Position numbers and translations under genes: made by a program. This document shows, in pieces, positions 15,346 to 22,983 of a stretch of 39,520 nucleotides of DNA (position 1 is its first letter; every line of letters begins with the position of its first letter). The notes beneath the pieces were generated by a model that was not told where the DNA came from, made no database searches, and worked only from the letters and a program-made list of their open reading frames with translations. This DNA comes from RGIG3513 sp045658985 (GTDB lineage Bacteria > Bacillota > Clostridia > Oscillospirales > Butyricicoccaceae), in the NCBI GenBank assembly GCA_045658985.1, contig JAZOWC010000055.1:1-39520 (forward strand), in the 5' to 3' direction.

Positions 15346-16947
15346 GTGTACGATATTCTTATCAAGAACGGACAGATAATCGACGGCAGCGGCGCACCCG
15401 CTTTTTACGGTGACATAGCCGTCAAGGACGGCAAGATCGCACGCATCGCACCCAAGATCGAGGGTGAGGCCGCGCGGGTCATCGACGCTGCGGGCAAGCA
15501 GGTCACTCCCGGATTCATCGACACACACAGCCACAGCGACAATTTTGTATACACGGGCAGCGACTGCTGCAACTATCTGGAGCAGGGCGTGACCACTCAG
15601 GTGGCGGGCCAGTGCGGCGACAGTCTTGCCCCCTACTATCCCGAGCTCGGCAAAAAATGCCTGCTCACCTCCGAGCAGGAGGCCGAGTGGAGCAGCAAGG
15701 GCGCTACCCCGGCGACCTTCATGGCCGAGGCTCAAAAAGCCCGAACGGGCACCAATATGGCATATTTTATCGGCCACGCCGCCCTGCGGGGCAAGGTCAT
15801 GGGTATGTCGGATGCCTCCCCCACAGACGCTCAGCTTGCCGAGATGCAGAGCTATTTGCGCGATGCCATGGAGGCAGGGTATCTGGGTATGAGCACCGGA
15901 CTGGTCTTTCCCCCCTCGGTCTACGGGCAGACCGACGAGCTGACCCGGCTGTGCCGCGTTATGGCACCCTACGGCGGCATATACGTCACCCATCTGCGCG
16001 GCGAGGGCAACAATATCCTCCCCGCCCTGCGCGAGGCGATACGTATCGGCGAGGAAGCGGGTGTGTCGACCTTCATCTCACACCTCAAGGTCATGGGCGA
16101 GCGCAACCGCGGCGCGTCCGTGCAGCTGCTCCGCGAGATGGACGAGGCCATATCCCGCGGCCTCGATCTGTGGGCAGACCAGTACCCCTACACCGCAGGC
16201 TCGGCTCCCCTGTACACCCAGTTGCCTCCCAAATATCTGGTCGGCGGCCTCGGCGTATGGCTGGAAAATATCAAAAAACCCGAGGTCCGCGCACGTCTCC
16301 TGCACTCCATATTTAACGAGACAGAGGAGTTTGAGAGCGGCATACTGCACGCAGGCTTTGACCGCACTCTTGTTATAGCCGCGCGGCAGACTCCCCAATA
16401 CGTCAACAAAACTCTGGAGCAGATCGCCCGCGAGCGGGGTGTTGAGCCTGTGGATGCCATGTGCGACCTGCTTTGCGCCAACAACGGCGTGGTGCAGTGC
16501 GTGTATTTCTATATCAACGTGCCCGATATGTTCAATATTATGGCTCATCCGCGGGTGCTCTGCGGCTCGGACACCTCCAACTGGGCCGAAAGATTCGATC
16601 CCGAAAGCATCGGCGGCGGCCATCCCCGCAGTGCGGGAACTATGGTGCGCAGGCTGGAACTGGTGAGGGATTTCAGACTGCGTACTATGGAAGAATCCAT
16701 CAAAAATGTGACCTGGGATGCTTCCCGGGCACTCAAGCTGGGCAACCACGGCCGGCTGCGCCAAGGCTGGGACGCCAACATCACGGTTATGGAATACGAC
16801 AAGCTCCACGCAAGCGCCGACTACGTCCATCCCCGCCGCAGAAATACGGGCATACATTGGGTGCTGGTCAACGGCGTCATTGCCGTGGAAAATGGCGCGT
16901 CCATCCCCAATGTGCGCGCCGGCAAGGTGATAAAAAGAGCGAGATAA
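15346..16947 (+). CDS. N-acyl-D-amino acid deacylase family amidohydrolase, copy 1
   Basis: This 533-residue protein belongs to the D-aminoacylase branch of the amidohydrolase superfamily, which releases acyl groups from N-acyl-D-amino acids. The metal site is visible: HSHSD (His61, His63), the Cys ligand in AGQCGDSLAP (Cys90), YVTHLRGEG, FISHLKVMG and CGSDTSN. The GGHPRSAGTMVRRLELV block is also characteristic. The GTG start is chosen because AGGAGGG lies 8 nt ahead and because it aligns with the start of copy 2; a TTG 6 nt earlier leaves no spacing. No signal peptide, so it is probably cytoplasmic. Copy 2 follows 122 nt downstream and is very similar throughout. Exact substrate unknown. Confidence 0.93.
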   Translation: MYDILIKNGQIIDGSGAPAFYGDIAVKDGKIARIAPKIEGEAARVIDAAGKQVTPGFIDTHSHSDNFVYTGSDCCNYLEQGVTTQVAGQCGDSLAPYYPELGKKCLLTSEQEAEWSSKGATPATFMAEAQKARTGTNMAYFIGHAALRGKVMGMSDASPTDAQLAEMQSYLRDAMEAGYLGMSTGLVFPPSVYGQTDELTRLCRVMAPYGGIYVTHLRGEGNNILPALREAIRIGEEAGVSTFISHLKVMGERNRGASVQLLREMDEAISRGLDLWADQYPYTAGSAPLYTQLPPKYLVGGLGVWLENIKKPEVRARLLHSIFNETEEFESGILHAGFDRTLVIAARQTPQYVNKTLEQIARERGVEPVDAMCDLLCANNGVVQCVYFYINVPDMFNIMAHPRVLCGSDTSNWAERFDPESIGGGHPRSAGTMVRRLELVRDFRLRTMEESIKNVTWDASRALKLGNHGRLRQGWDANITVMEYDKLHASADYVHPRRRNTGIHWVLVNGVIAVENGASIPNVRAGKVIKRAR

Positions 16948-17069
16948 CACCCTCCCCCCACAAGCCTTCTCCTATGCAGGCAGCGAAGCGGCATCGTTTA
17001 TGTCGCCGCTCTATGCAAAACCCGACCGATCTTATTATTTCGACAAATTACTCTCAGGAGGATTTTTAT

Positions 17070-18677
17070 ATGTACGACATTCTCATCAAAAACGGACAGA
17101 TCATCGACGGCAGCGGCGCACCCGCTTTTTACGGCGATATCGCGGTCAAAGACGGCAAGATCGCACGCATCGCACCCGAGATCGAGGGCGAGGCCAAGCG
17201 GGTCATCGACGCTGCGGGCAAGCAGGTTGCCCCCGGATTTATTGACACACACAGCCACAGCGACAGCGCCGTTTACAGCGGCAGCGACTGCTACAACTAC
17301 ATCGAGCAGGGCGTGACCACTCAGGTGGCAGGCCAGTGCGGCTCGGGTCTGGCTCCCTATTACAGCGAGCTGAGACGCAAGCACCGCCTGACCGACGAGC
17401 AGGAGCAGCGCTGGGCGGAGGTGGGCAGACTGCCTTCTACATTCATGGCCGAGGCGGAAAAAGTCCCCATGGGCACCAACGTGGCATATTTTGCAGGCCA
17501 TTCGGCCATCAGAGGCAAGGTCATGGGTATGTCCCCCGACGCACCCAACGAGCAGCAGATGGACGAGATGAGAGCCTACGTCAAGGACGCTATGGAGGCA
17601 GGCTATCTGGGTATGTCCACCGGTCTGGTGTATGCCCCCTCGGTCTACTGCACCACCGAGGAGCTGATCGAGCTGGCCAAGGTCATGGCCCCCTACAAGG
17701 GTATGTACGTCAGCCACATCCGCGGCGAGGGCAATAATCTTCTGCCCGCTGTGCGCGAGGTCATCCGCATTGGCGAAGAAGCAGGCGTGCCCGCATTCAT
17801 CTCCCACCTCAAGGTCATGGGCGCATGCAACAAGGGCGCATCCGTGCAGGTGCTCCGCGAGATGGACGAGGCAGCAGAGAGGGGCGTGGAAATCTACGCC
17901 GACCAGTACCCCTACACCGCAGGCTCGGCTCCCCTGTCCAGCCAGATCCCGCCCAAATTCCTCGTAGGCGGCACAACCGTGTGGATCGAAAACATCAAAA
18001 AACCCGAAGTCCGCGCACAGATCCTGTACTCCATCTTCAACGAGGTGGAGGAGTTTGAGAGCGGCATATACCATTCGGGCTTTGACGGCGCGCTGATCAC
18101 CAGCGCCAGGCTGACCCCCGAATACGTCAATATGACCATCGGCCAGATCGCCCGCCAGCGGGGCGTTGAGCCTATCGACGCCATGTGCGACCTGCTGATC
18201 GCCAACGAAGGCGTGGCACAGGGCGTGTATTTCCACATCAGCGTCCCCGACCTGATGAATATCATGGCGCATCCCCGTGTTTTCTGCGGCGCCGACACCT
18301 CCAACTACGGCAACAAGCGCCTCGACCCCGAAACCGTGGGCGGCGGACATCCCCGCTCCTGCGGCACAATGGTGCGCAGACTGGAGCTGGTGAGGGATTT
18401 CCGCCTGCGGACTATGGAAGAATCCATCAAAAACGTGACCTGGGATGCTTCTCAGGCTCTGGGTCTGGGCAACCACGGCCGGCTGCGCGAAGGCTGGGAC
18501 GCCAACATCACCGTATTCGAGTATGACAAGCTCCACGCAAGCGCCGACTACGTCCATCCCCGCAGAAGAAACACGGGCATACATTGGGTGCTGGTCAACG
18601 GCGTCGTCGCCGCCGAAAACGGCGTGTCCATCCCGGGTGTGCGCGCCGGCAAGGTGATAAAGAGAGCTAATAGCTAA
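17070..18677 (+). CDS. N-acyl-D-amino acid deacylase family amidohydrolase, copy 2
   Basis: This 535-residue paralogue shares nearly all motifs with copy 1: DTHSHSDSAVY, AGQCGSGLAP, VSHIRGEG, FISHLKVMG, GADTSNYG and GGHPRSCGTMVRRLELV. The first about 60 residues and the last about 120 are almost identical to copy 1, while the middle is more divergent. An open frame extends 203 codons upstream, but that part is a shadow of copy 1's 3' end. The ATG chosen has AGGAGG 8 nt ahead. The gap between copies contains a truncated AAGCCTTCTCC repeat. Probably cotranscribed with copy 1; the terminator follows at 18721-18760. Confidence 0.93.
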   Translation: MYDILIKNGQIIDGSGAPAFYGDIAVKDGKIARIAPEIEGEAKRVIDAAGKQVAPGFIDTHSHSDSAVYSGSDCYNYIEQGVTTQVAGQCGSGLAPYYSELRRKHRLTDEQEQRWAEVGRLPSTFMAEAEKVPMGTNVAYFAGHSAIRGKVMGMSPDAPNEQQMDEMRAYVKDAMEAGYLGMSTGLVYAPSVYCTTEELIELAKVMAPYKGMYVSHIRGEGNNLLPAVREVIRIGEEAGVPAFISHLKVMGACNKGASVQVLREMDEAAERGVEIYADQYPYTAGSAPLSSQIPPKFLVGGTTVWIENIKKPEVRAQILYSIFNEVEEFESGIYHSGFDGALITSARLTPEYVNMTIGQIARQRGVEPIDAMCDLLIANEGVAQGVYFHISVPDLMNIMAHPRVFCGADTSNYGNKRLDPETVGGGHPRSCGTMVRRLELVRDFRLRTMEESIKNVTWDASQALGLGNHGRLREGWDANITVFEYDKLHASADYVHPRRRNTGIHWVLVNGVVAAENGVSIPGVRAGKVIKRANS

Positions 18678-18720
18678 GAGTGAAGAGCTAATAGCGAAGG
18701 TGTCGGCAAGCCGACGAAAA

Positions 18721-18760
18721 AATAAAAAGGCTCCCCTTGTAAATCAAGGGGATCTTTATT
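18721..18760. terminator. Terminator of the D-aminoacylase pair
   Basis: TCCCCTTG pairs with CAAGGGGA, extended by AAAG/CTTT and flanked by AATAAA and TTTATT. It can act in both directions. Confidence 0.8.
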
Positions 18761-18792
18761 TGTCATTTGTAAAACTCTGGAGGAAATCGATG

Positions 18793-18866
18793 GATTTCGC
18801 GCATTATACAAGTAACTGACGCGCAGACAGTACCGTGTGTACGGCAAGCGAAGGATTTTGTCAGCC
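18793..18866 (-). repeat. GTAC-core hairpin element, truncated copy 3' of the EamA gene
   Basis: The 5' outer part GATTTCGCGCATTATACAAG and the core with inner arms CTGAC/GTCAG are present. The 3' outer arm is replaced by the TCAGCCA/TGGCTGA edge of the neighbouring module. Confidence 0.7.
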
Positions 18867-18987
18867 ATTGGCTGACCGAGTGTGAGCGAGGCGACGCGAG
18901 TGCGTCGCAAGGCGGAGGGCGGATTCATTCCGCCCGTGAGCATAAATTGATAGGGGACCCCGCAAAGCGTGTGCGCTTTGTGGGGAG
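18861..18987 (-). repeat. CCCCACGA-type three-hairpin module, minus-strand copy
   Basis: Read on the minus strand the first stem is CCCCACAAAGCG/CGCTTTGCGGGG, the second CGGGCGGA/TCCGCCC and the third GCGACGC/GCGTCGC, followed by TCAGCCA/TGGCTGA. The framework equals 35573-35692, but the first two stems differ. Confidence 0.75.
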
Positions 18988-19008
18988 ATAAGGCGCGATT
19001 TCCAAAAC

Positions 19009-19917
19009 TTACTTTTTCTTATTGTTCGATATAGATATTGCGGTAACGCCGCCCAAAATAAGCAACGCGCCTATAACCATCCATACCGTCAGCGGTTCGC
19101 GTAGGATTACCGCGCCGCTTATCATGGAGCAGAGGGTAACCACCGTTCCCAGAGTGGCGAGGACAAACACAGGCATTTTGCCCGCCGCATAGTTGATGAG
19201 CAGGTTGGCTATCAGCGAGGAGAACAGACTGAGGAATATTATGGTCAGGGTGTAGCTGGTGTGCTCAAAGGGCGATACGAACTTTGACATATCGCCGCCG
19301 CAGTAGATCATCGCCCAGACGGTAAAGAACACGGCGCACAGTCCGATAGCGCTGTAGGTGCGTTCGAATGAGGTGTAATGCTCGGCGGCGCTGCGGTTGG
19401 CGGTTTTGTAGAATGCCGAGCTGAGGCAGGCACCCACCAGCATCACCACGCCGATGGGCTTGACGATGCCCAGAGAGCTGCCGTTGAGTGTGACAAGCAC
19501 CACGCCCGCGATGGGCGCCAGCACGTAGAGCAGCTGACGGGACGTGGGGCGCTCTTTGAGGAAGATCATTCCCACTATCATGGACACGGCGGGCACCGAA
19601 GCCAGCATAACGCCGCTGAATACGGCATTGGTGTGCAGCACGCCGTAGCTTTCAAAGATAAAACACAACGGCTCGGTGAGCAGAAACACCGCAAAGGCGC
19701 CCAGCGGCTTGCCTTTGAGGCTGATCTTCTGCTTGGTTATCAACATCATCAGGTTCATCAGCAAAAACGCCGAAATAAACCTGTGGCTGAGCAGCACGGT
19801 GGGCTCGGTGTATCTGAGGGCGGCTTTGGTGAACACAAAGACGAATCCCCACATTATATTGCCTGCCAGCACCGCAAGCACGGGCAGCAGCAGGCTTTGT
19901 TTTTTGGTTTGTTCCAT
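19009..19917 (-). CDS. EamA/DMT-family transporter
   Basis: This 302-residue membrane protein has about ten hydrophobic segments in two repeated EamA halves, as in drug/metabolite exporters. The N-terminal half begins with VLAVLAGNIMWGFVFVFTKAAL and the second half contains a similar pattern ending in GALLILGGVTAISISNNKKK. The proline-bearing GVMLASVPAVSMIVGMIFLKERPT and GAVILREPLTVWMVIGALLI segments are the usual fourth-helix/ninth-helix signatures (E-R/P-x-T). The substrate cannot be told. It is divergent from a LysR regulator with a 112-nt intergenic space, a common regulator/target arrangement. The ATG is preceded by GGGGTG. Confidence 0.9.
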   Translation of the reverse strand: MEQTKKQSLLLPVLAVLAGNIMWGFVFVFTKAALRYTEPTVLLSHRFISAFLLMNLMMLITKQKISLKGKPLGAFAVFLLTEPLCFIFESYGVLHTNAVFSGVMLASVPAVSMIVGMIFLKERPTSRQLLYVLAPIAGVVLVTLNGSSLGIVKPIGVVMLVGACLSSAFYKTANRSAAEHYTSFERTYSAIGLCAVFFTVWAMIYCGGDMSKFVSPFEHTSYTLTIIFLSLFSSLIANLLINYAAGKMPVFVLATLGTVVTLCSMISGAVILREPLTVWMVIGALLILGGVTAISISNNKKK

Positions 19918-20029
19918 ATTTTTTCACCCCGAACTATCATAACACCGCCTCGGCCTATTGTAAAATGAAAAATCAGGGGTTATAATATTTGATATACTCA
20001 ATAATTTTTGCAATAAGTGGGTGCGACCA

Positions 20030-20929
20030 ATGACTCTTGCCGAGATAGAAGCTTTTTTGGCGGTATACAGGTTAGAAAATATTACAAAAGCGGCCGAAAG
20101 CCAGTACATCAGCCAGTCATCCCTGAGCCTGCGGCTCAAAACGCTGGAGCGGGAGCTGGGATGTGAGCTGTTCGTCCGCGGCAAAGGTCGACGCAGCCTT
20201 GAGCCCACCCAGCTGGGCAGGCGGTTTTATCCGCTGGCGCTGGAATACATCGACCTGCTGGACAAGATGAACACCCTCTCACGCGAGGAGAGCGCCGTGC
20301 TCCGCGTGTCGGTGATAAACAGCCTGGCCGAGTGCTTCTTCTCCCCGGTTTTTCAGGCTTTTCTCGGTCAGTACGAGCACTGCTCGCTGGACGTGCAGGA
20401 CATGGATTTTGCCAAAGCCACCCCCGCTCTGCTGTCGGGCGAAGTCGATCTGTCCTTTACCGCCGACGCCTGCATCCACGGCAGGCTGATGTGCACGCCG
20501 CTGTTTCGGGAGAGGATGACCGTCATCTCCTCGCTGAGCGCCGACATAGGCGAAAGACCCACACTGAATGACCTCGACCCCGCCAAAGAGATCCACGTCA
20601 GCTGGTGCTCGGCGGTGGACAGCTGGCACGCAGAGACTTTTGGCAAAAACACCCGCGCCAAGGTGAGCATCTCGGTGATCCAGCAGCTGAAGTATTTCTT
20701 CGAGGGCCGCGACTGCTGGGCAATAGTCCCCTGCTCGGTGGCCGACTCGCTGGAAAAGAGCGGCACGGTCAAGCTGCACAAGCCCGAATTTGTGCTGCCC
20801 GGACGCGTGATACACTACTCGCGCAGACTCAGCGACGAGAATAATATCTACTCGGACGCGCTGATCGCCGCAGTAAGAGAGCATATAAAAACCACCCGCC
20901 CCACAGGCATCAAGCTGATGGAAGAGTAA
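20030..20929 (+). CDS. LysR-family transcriptional regulator
   Basis: This 299-residue protein has an N-terminal winged HTH (MTLAEIEAFLAVYRLENITKAA..., residues 1-60, with SQSSLSLRLKTLERELG as recognition region) and a C-terminal substrate-binding-like domain. The ATG at 20030 gives the usual family start; a GTG 9 nt upstream is possible. It lies divergent from the EamA transporter and probably controls it and itself from the shared intergenic space, although no clear T-N11-A operator was identified. The effector is unknown. A terminator follows at 21379-21408 after about 450 nt of repeats. Confidence 0.92.
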   Translation: MTLAEIEAFLAVYRLENITKAAESQYISQSSLSLRLKTLERELGCELFVRGKGRRSLEPTQLGRRFYPLALEYIDLLDKMNTLSREESAVLRVSVINSLAECFFSPVFQAFLGQYEHCSLDVQDMDFAKATPALLSGEVDLSFTADACIHGRLMCTPLFRERMTVISSLSADIGERPTLNDLDPAKEIHVSWCSAVDSWHAETFGKNTRAKVSISVIQQLKYFFEGRDCWAIVPCSVADSLEKSGTVKLHKPEFVLPGRVIHYSRRLSDENNIYSDALIAAVREHIKTTRPTGIKLMEE

Positions 20930-21496
20930 GGGACGGGGTGGCTGCAGTGATTTTTTTCCTGCGGCAAAAGTAAAATCGCTCCGCAGTGAAATATGTTGCT
21001 CCGCAAAATGTTAAAGTGTCGCTTTGCGACAGATTGATTAGGCGGTCGGGCGCAGAGACCCGACCCTACGGGCTTTAACCACGCACCGTTTTTGTAGGGG
21101 TCGGCGTCCCCGACTGTCCTTATTCCATCGTTCTCCACAAGCCTTCCCCTTGATGGGTAGGGAGAGCCAAGATTTCGCCTCATCCACCGCTAAAGCGGTC
21201 CCCCTTCTCCCACCGGAGAAGGCTTTTTTATCCGTCCGCAGGACACCTACACTAAGCCTTCCCCTATGCAGGGGAAGGTGTCGAGCGAACGCGAGACGGA
21301 TGAGGTGGTCACTCACGCCGCAGGCAAACTTCACCCCTACTCGCGCCGCAAGGCGCACATCTTCACCCCCCATCACGCAAAAAAACCTGCTTGAGAAGCA
21401 GGCTTTTTGATTACTGCGCGTATTATATAGACATTATATAACTTTCAGTTCTCACTTTGCCGTGTAAATCACTGCTTCGTAGTCTTTATCTTCCCG
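20930..21496. repeat. Repeat-filled gap between the LysR gene and the tRNA promoter
   Basis: No gene. It contains a decayed GTGATAT-family end (20975-21040) with the boundary TTAAAGTGTCGC...GCGACAGATTG, a stem-CCTAC module (21045-21069), AAGCCTTCCCC-type repeats (about 21135-21220 and 21253-21310), and a terminator (21379-21408). Confidence 0.75.
21379..21408. terminator. Bidirectional terminator between the LysR gene and tRNA-Leu
   Basis: AAAAACCTGCTT pairs with AAGCAGGCTTTTT around GAG, with A- and T-runs on both sides. Confidence 0.85.
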
Positions 21497-21525
21497 TTGA
21501 CAAGTCGAGCTTAAACAGATATAAT
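21497..21525 (+). promoter_or_regulatory. Consensus promoter of tRNA-Leu
   Basis: TTGACA (21497-21502) and TATAAT (21520-21525) with a 17-nt spacer, 17 nt before the tRNA. Confidence 0.95.
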
Positions 21526-21542
21526 ATAAGCGCAAAAAAATC

Positions 21543-21629
21543 GCCGGTGTGGCGGAACAGGCAGACGCAACGGACTTAAAATCCGTCGGTGGAAACACTG
21601 TACCGGTTCGACCCCGGTCACCGGCACCA
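21543..21629 (+). tRNA. tRNA-Leu (anticodon UAA)
   Basis: The 87-nt gene has the acceptor GCCGGTG/CACCGGC, anticodon stem ACGGA/TCCGT with loop CTTAAAA (anticodon TAA), a long class II variable arm (CGGTGGAAACACTGT), the TTCGACC T-loop, and an encoded CCA. The last bases and the following terminator are duplicated 210 bp downstream. Antisense open frames over this gene are the well-known spurious tRNA translations. Confidence 0.97.
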
Positions 21630-21674
21630 AAAAATAAGCGGCATCTCTCGCAGAGGGGTGCCGTTTGTTTTTTT
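21619..21674 (+). repeat. tRNA-Leu 3' end plus terminator, original copy of a 55-bp direct repeat
   Basis: Covers the last acceptor bases, CCA and the terminator hairpin. It matches 21829-21883 with one difference (G at 21638, A at 21848). Confidence 0.93.
21639..21674 (+). terminator. tRNA-Leu terminator
   Basis: CGGCATCTC pairs with GAGGGGTGCCG (two bulged G), followed by TTTGTTTTTTT. Confidence 0.9.
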
Positions 21675-21828
21675 GGAATCGATAAATATGGGGAGAACCG
21701 GAGGTGAGACCCCGGGGAGCGACCCGAGCGCACCCGGTGGGTGATGAAGCGAGGGGAGCGAGTGGCAGCAACTTGGCGATTGGCGAGTGAGCGTTGCGAA
21801 CGATGACAGAGCCGTAGTTGCAACAGGA
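21675..21828 (+). mobile_element. Non-coding insert between duplicated tRNA-Leu 3' ends
   Basis: This 154-bp segment lies between two copies of the tRNA 3' end/terminator. Its right part (GCAACTTGGCGATTGGCGAG through TAGTTGCAACAGG) recurs at about 39450-39511, where it again runs into a GC-rich TCCGGG at the window edge. It encodes no protein. The arrangement is what insertion at a tRNA 3' end with regeneration of that end would leave, but no integrase is present. Confidence 0.55.
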
Positions 21829-21883
21829 CACCGGCACCAAAAAATAAACGGCATCTCTCGCAGAGGGGTGCCGTTTGTTTTTT
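21829..21883 (+). repeat. Second copy of the tRNA-Leu 3' end and terminator
   Basis: Same 55 bp as at 21619-21674, one mismatch, without the tRNA body. The stem at 21849-21875 is followed by TTTGTTTTTT. The last bases overlap the stop codon of the minus-strand nuclease gene. Confidence 0.93.
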
Positions 21884-22826
21884 AGTACAAGTCGGTATAA
21901 TTTATCATAGAGGCCAGCTTACATAACTCCAAAACAGCCTGCATGACCTCGTCAATGATAGATTTACACTTCTCAAACTCCTGCATAAAATCTATCTTCC
22001 ATTCATCCTTGGCAAGTCTGACGCTGGCCGACTTGCCAGTAGGCAGTATCTGCATATTTACCGCTTTCTTATCACCGATCACCGCAAGAAGATCGGCAAT
22101 TTTGTCCCCATATTGCGCAAACTCAAGATCAACATAACCCTGCTGCGATTTATATATCACCTTTACATTGGTCAATGCCGTTCTAAACTCAGGCCATCTT
22201 GCCGATGCTCCCTTGGGTGAGTCCTCTCCCATCATAGCCAACTGAGGGTAATTCTCCCGACAAAATTGCCGCAATTTGCTCCAAAACGCCGTTACCTCAG
22301 GCACCGGCTGTACCTGATATCCGGCCTTTTTCTTGGCAAGCGCGCTATCGATCATCGCAACCTTGAAGACTGCGTGCATACCATGCTGCCCGCTCAGATA
22401 TTCTCTGATTTCCTCATAGCTGACTCTACCGTCGTACTCCGCATTCTTGTCATGCATGTGTTCCGTATGATAATCCAACGGCGCCGCAAGCACAACTCGG
22501 TAATCATCATATTCCCCTCGACGCACTCCGTTTTCGCAGCGTTTGCGATATCGGGCACTTTGTTCGGGCATTGTTGGTGCATCTATTTTATTTTCTATCA
22601 TCAAAGCCATCTTCTTGTCGGGGTACTGTAAAATCAAAGTGATATCCGACTCTCCATCAGCGTCAGCTACAGAGTGCGCCGCCGTGTGAACGAAATAATC
22701 ATCACCCAACTGCACTTTATCGAGAAAAATCCGAGCAAATCCCCTGTCTGCCAGAAACTCTTCGATAATCAGCATATCCATATCACGTTCGTAGACCTTC
22801 TTCAGCTCTATGGCAACATTTTGCAT
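21882..22826 (-). CDS. PD-(D/E)XK nuclease superfamily protein
   Basis: The 314-residue protein resembles the PDDEXK_4-type nuclease family: GESDITLIL gives the conserved Asp (Asp61), and MALMIENKIDAP gives the E-x-K pair (Glu78, Lys80), followed by the QSARY segment. The C-terminal half is not recognised. The ATG at 22826 is chosen because AGAGGTG lies 6 nt ahead; an open frame runs 20 codons further but crosses the promoter. The gene is visibly more AT-rich than its neighbours and sits against the duplicated tRNA 3' end, which suggests acquisition with a tRNA-targeted insertion. Such genes are often in defence or mobile contexts, but no partner gene is present here. Confidence 0.75.
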   Translation of the reverse strand: MQNVAIELKKVYERDMDMLIIEEFLADRGFARIFLDKVQLGDDYFVHTAAHSVADADGESDITLILQYPDKKMALMIENKIDAPTMPEQSARYRKRCENGVRRGEYDDYRVVLAAPLDYHTEHMHDKNAEYDGRVSYEEIREYLSGQHGMHAVFKVAMIDSALAKKKAGYQVQPVPEVTAFWSKLRQFCRENYPQLAMMGEDSPKGASARWPEFRTALTNVKVIYKSQQGYVDLEFAQYGDKIADLLAVIGDKKAVNMQILPTGKSASVRLAKDEWKIDFMQEFEKCKSIIDEVMQAVLELCKLASMINYTDLY

Positions 22827-22857
22827 CCGCTGCACCTCTTTTCTCTCGGCTACCTGA

Positions 22858-22886
22858 ATTATACCATAATCTGCCCAAACTTCCAA
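22858..22886 (-). promoter_or_regulatory. Promoter of the nuclease gene
   Basis: TTGGAA (22881-22886) and TATAAT (22858-22863) with a 17-nt spacer, 31 nt before the start codon. Confidence 0.8.
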
Positions 22887-22942
22887 TCAACTTCTTTCCG
22901 TTTAAAAAACTCCGCGCAGACTACTCAATCTGCCAAAAAATA

Positions 22943-22951
22943 TGCTATAAT
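22943..22951 (+). promoter_or_regulatory. Extended -10 promoter of the glycerate kinase gene
   Basis: TGCTATAAT forms a TGn-extended -10; no good -35 was found at the expected position. Confidence 0.6.
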
Positions 22952-22983
22952 ACCCCCATAATCCTTTTGCGGGAGTGATGTGT

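Larger units (their letters stand above)
18678..19008. repeat. Repeat-bearing gap between D-aminoacylase copy 2 and the EamA gene
   Basis: No gene. It contains the operon terminator (18721-18760), a truncated GTAC-core hairpin (18793-18866) and, inverted, a CCCCACGA-type module (18861-18987). Confidence 0.8.

Noticed and set aside
16461..17069. 203-codon upstream extension of the second D-aminoacylase
   Set aside because: It is a shadow frame of the first copy; the two proteins align from the chosen starts.
21452..21854. Several minus-strand open frames over tRNA-Leu and its insert
   Set aside because: These are translations of the tRNA antisense strand and of repeat DNA, a known annotation artefact.
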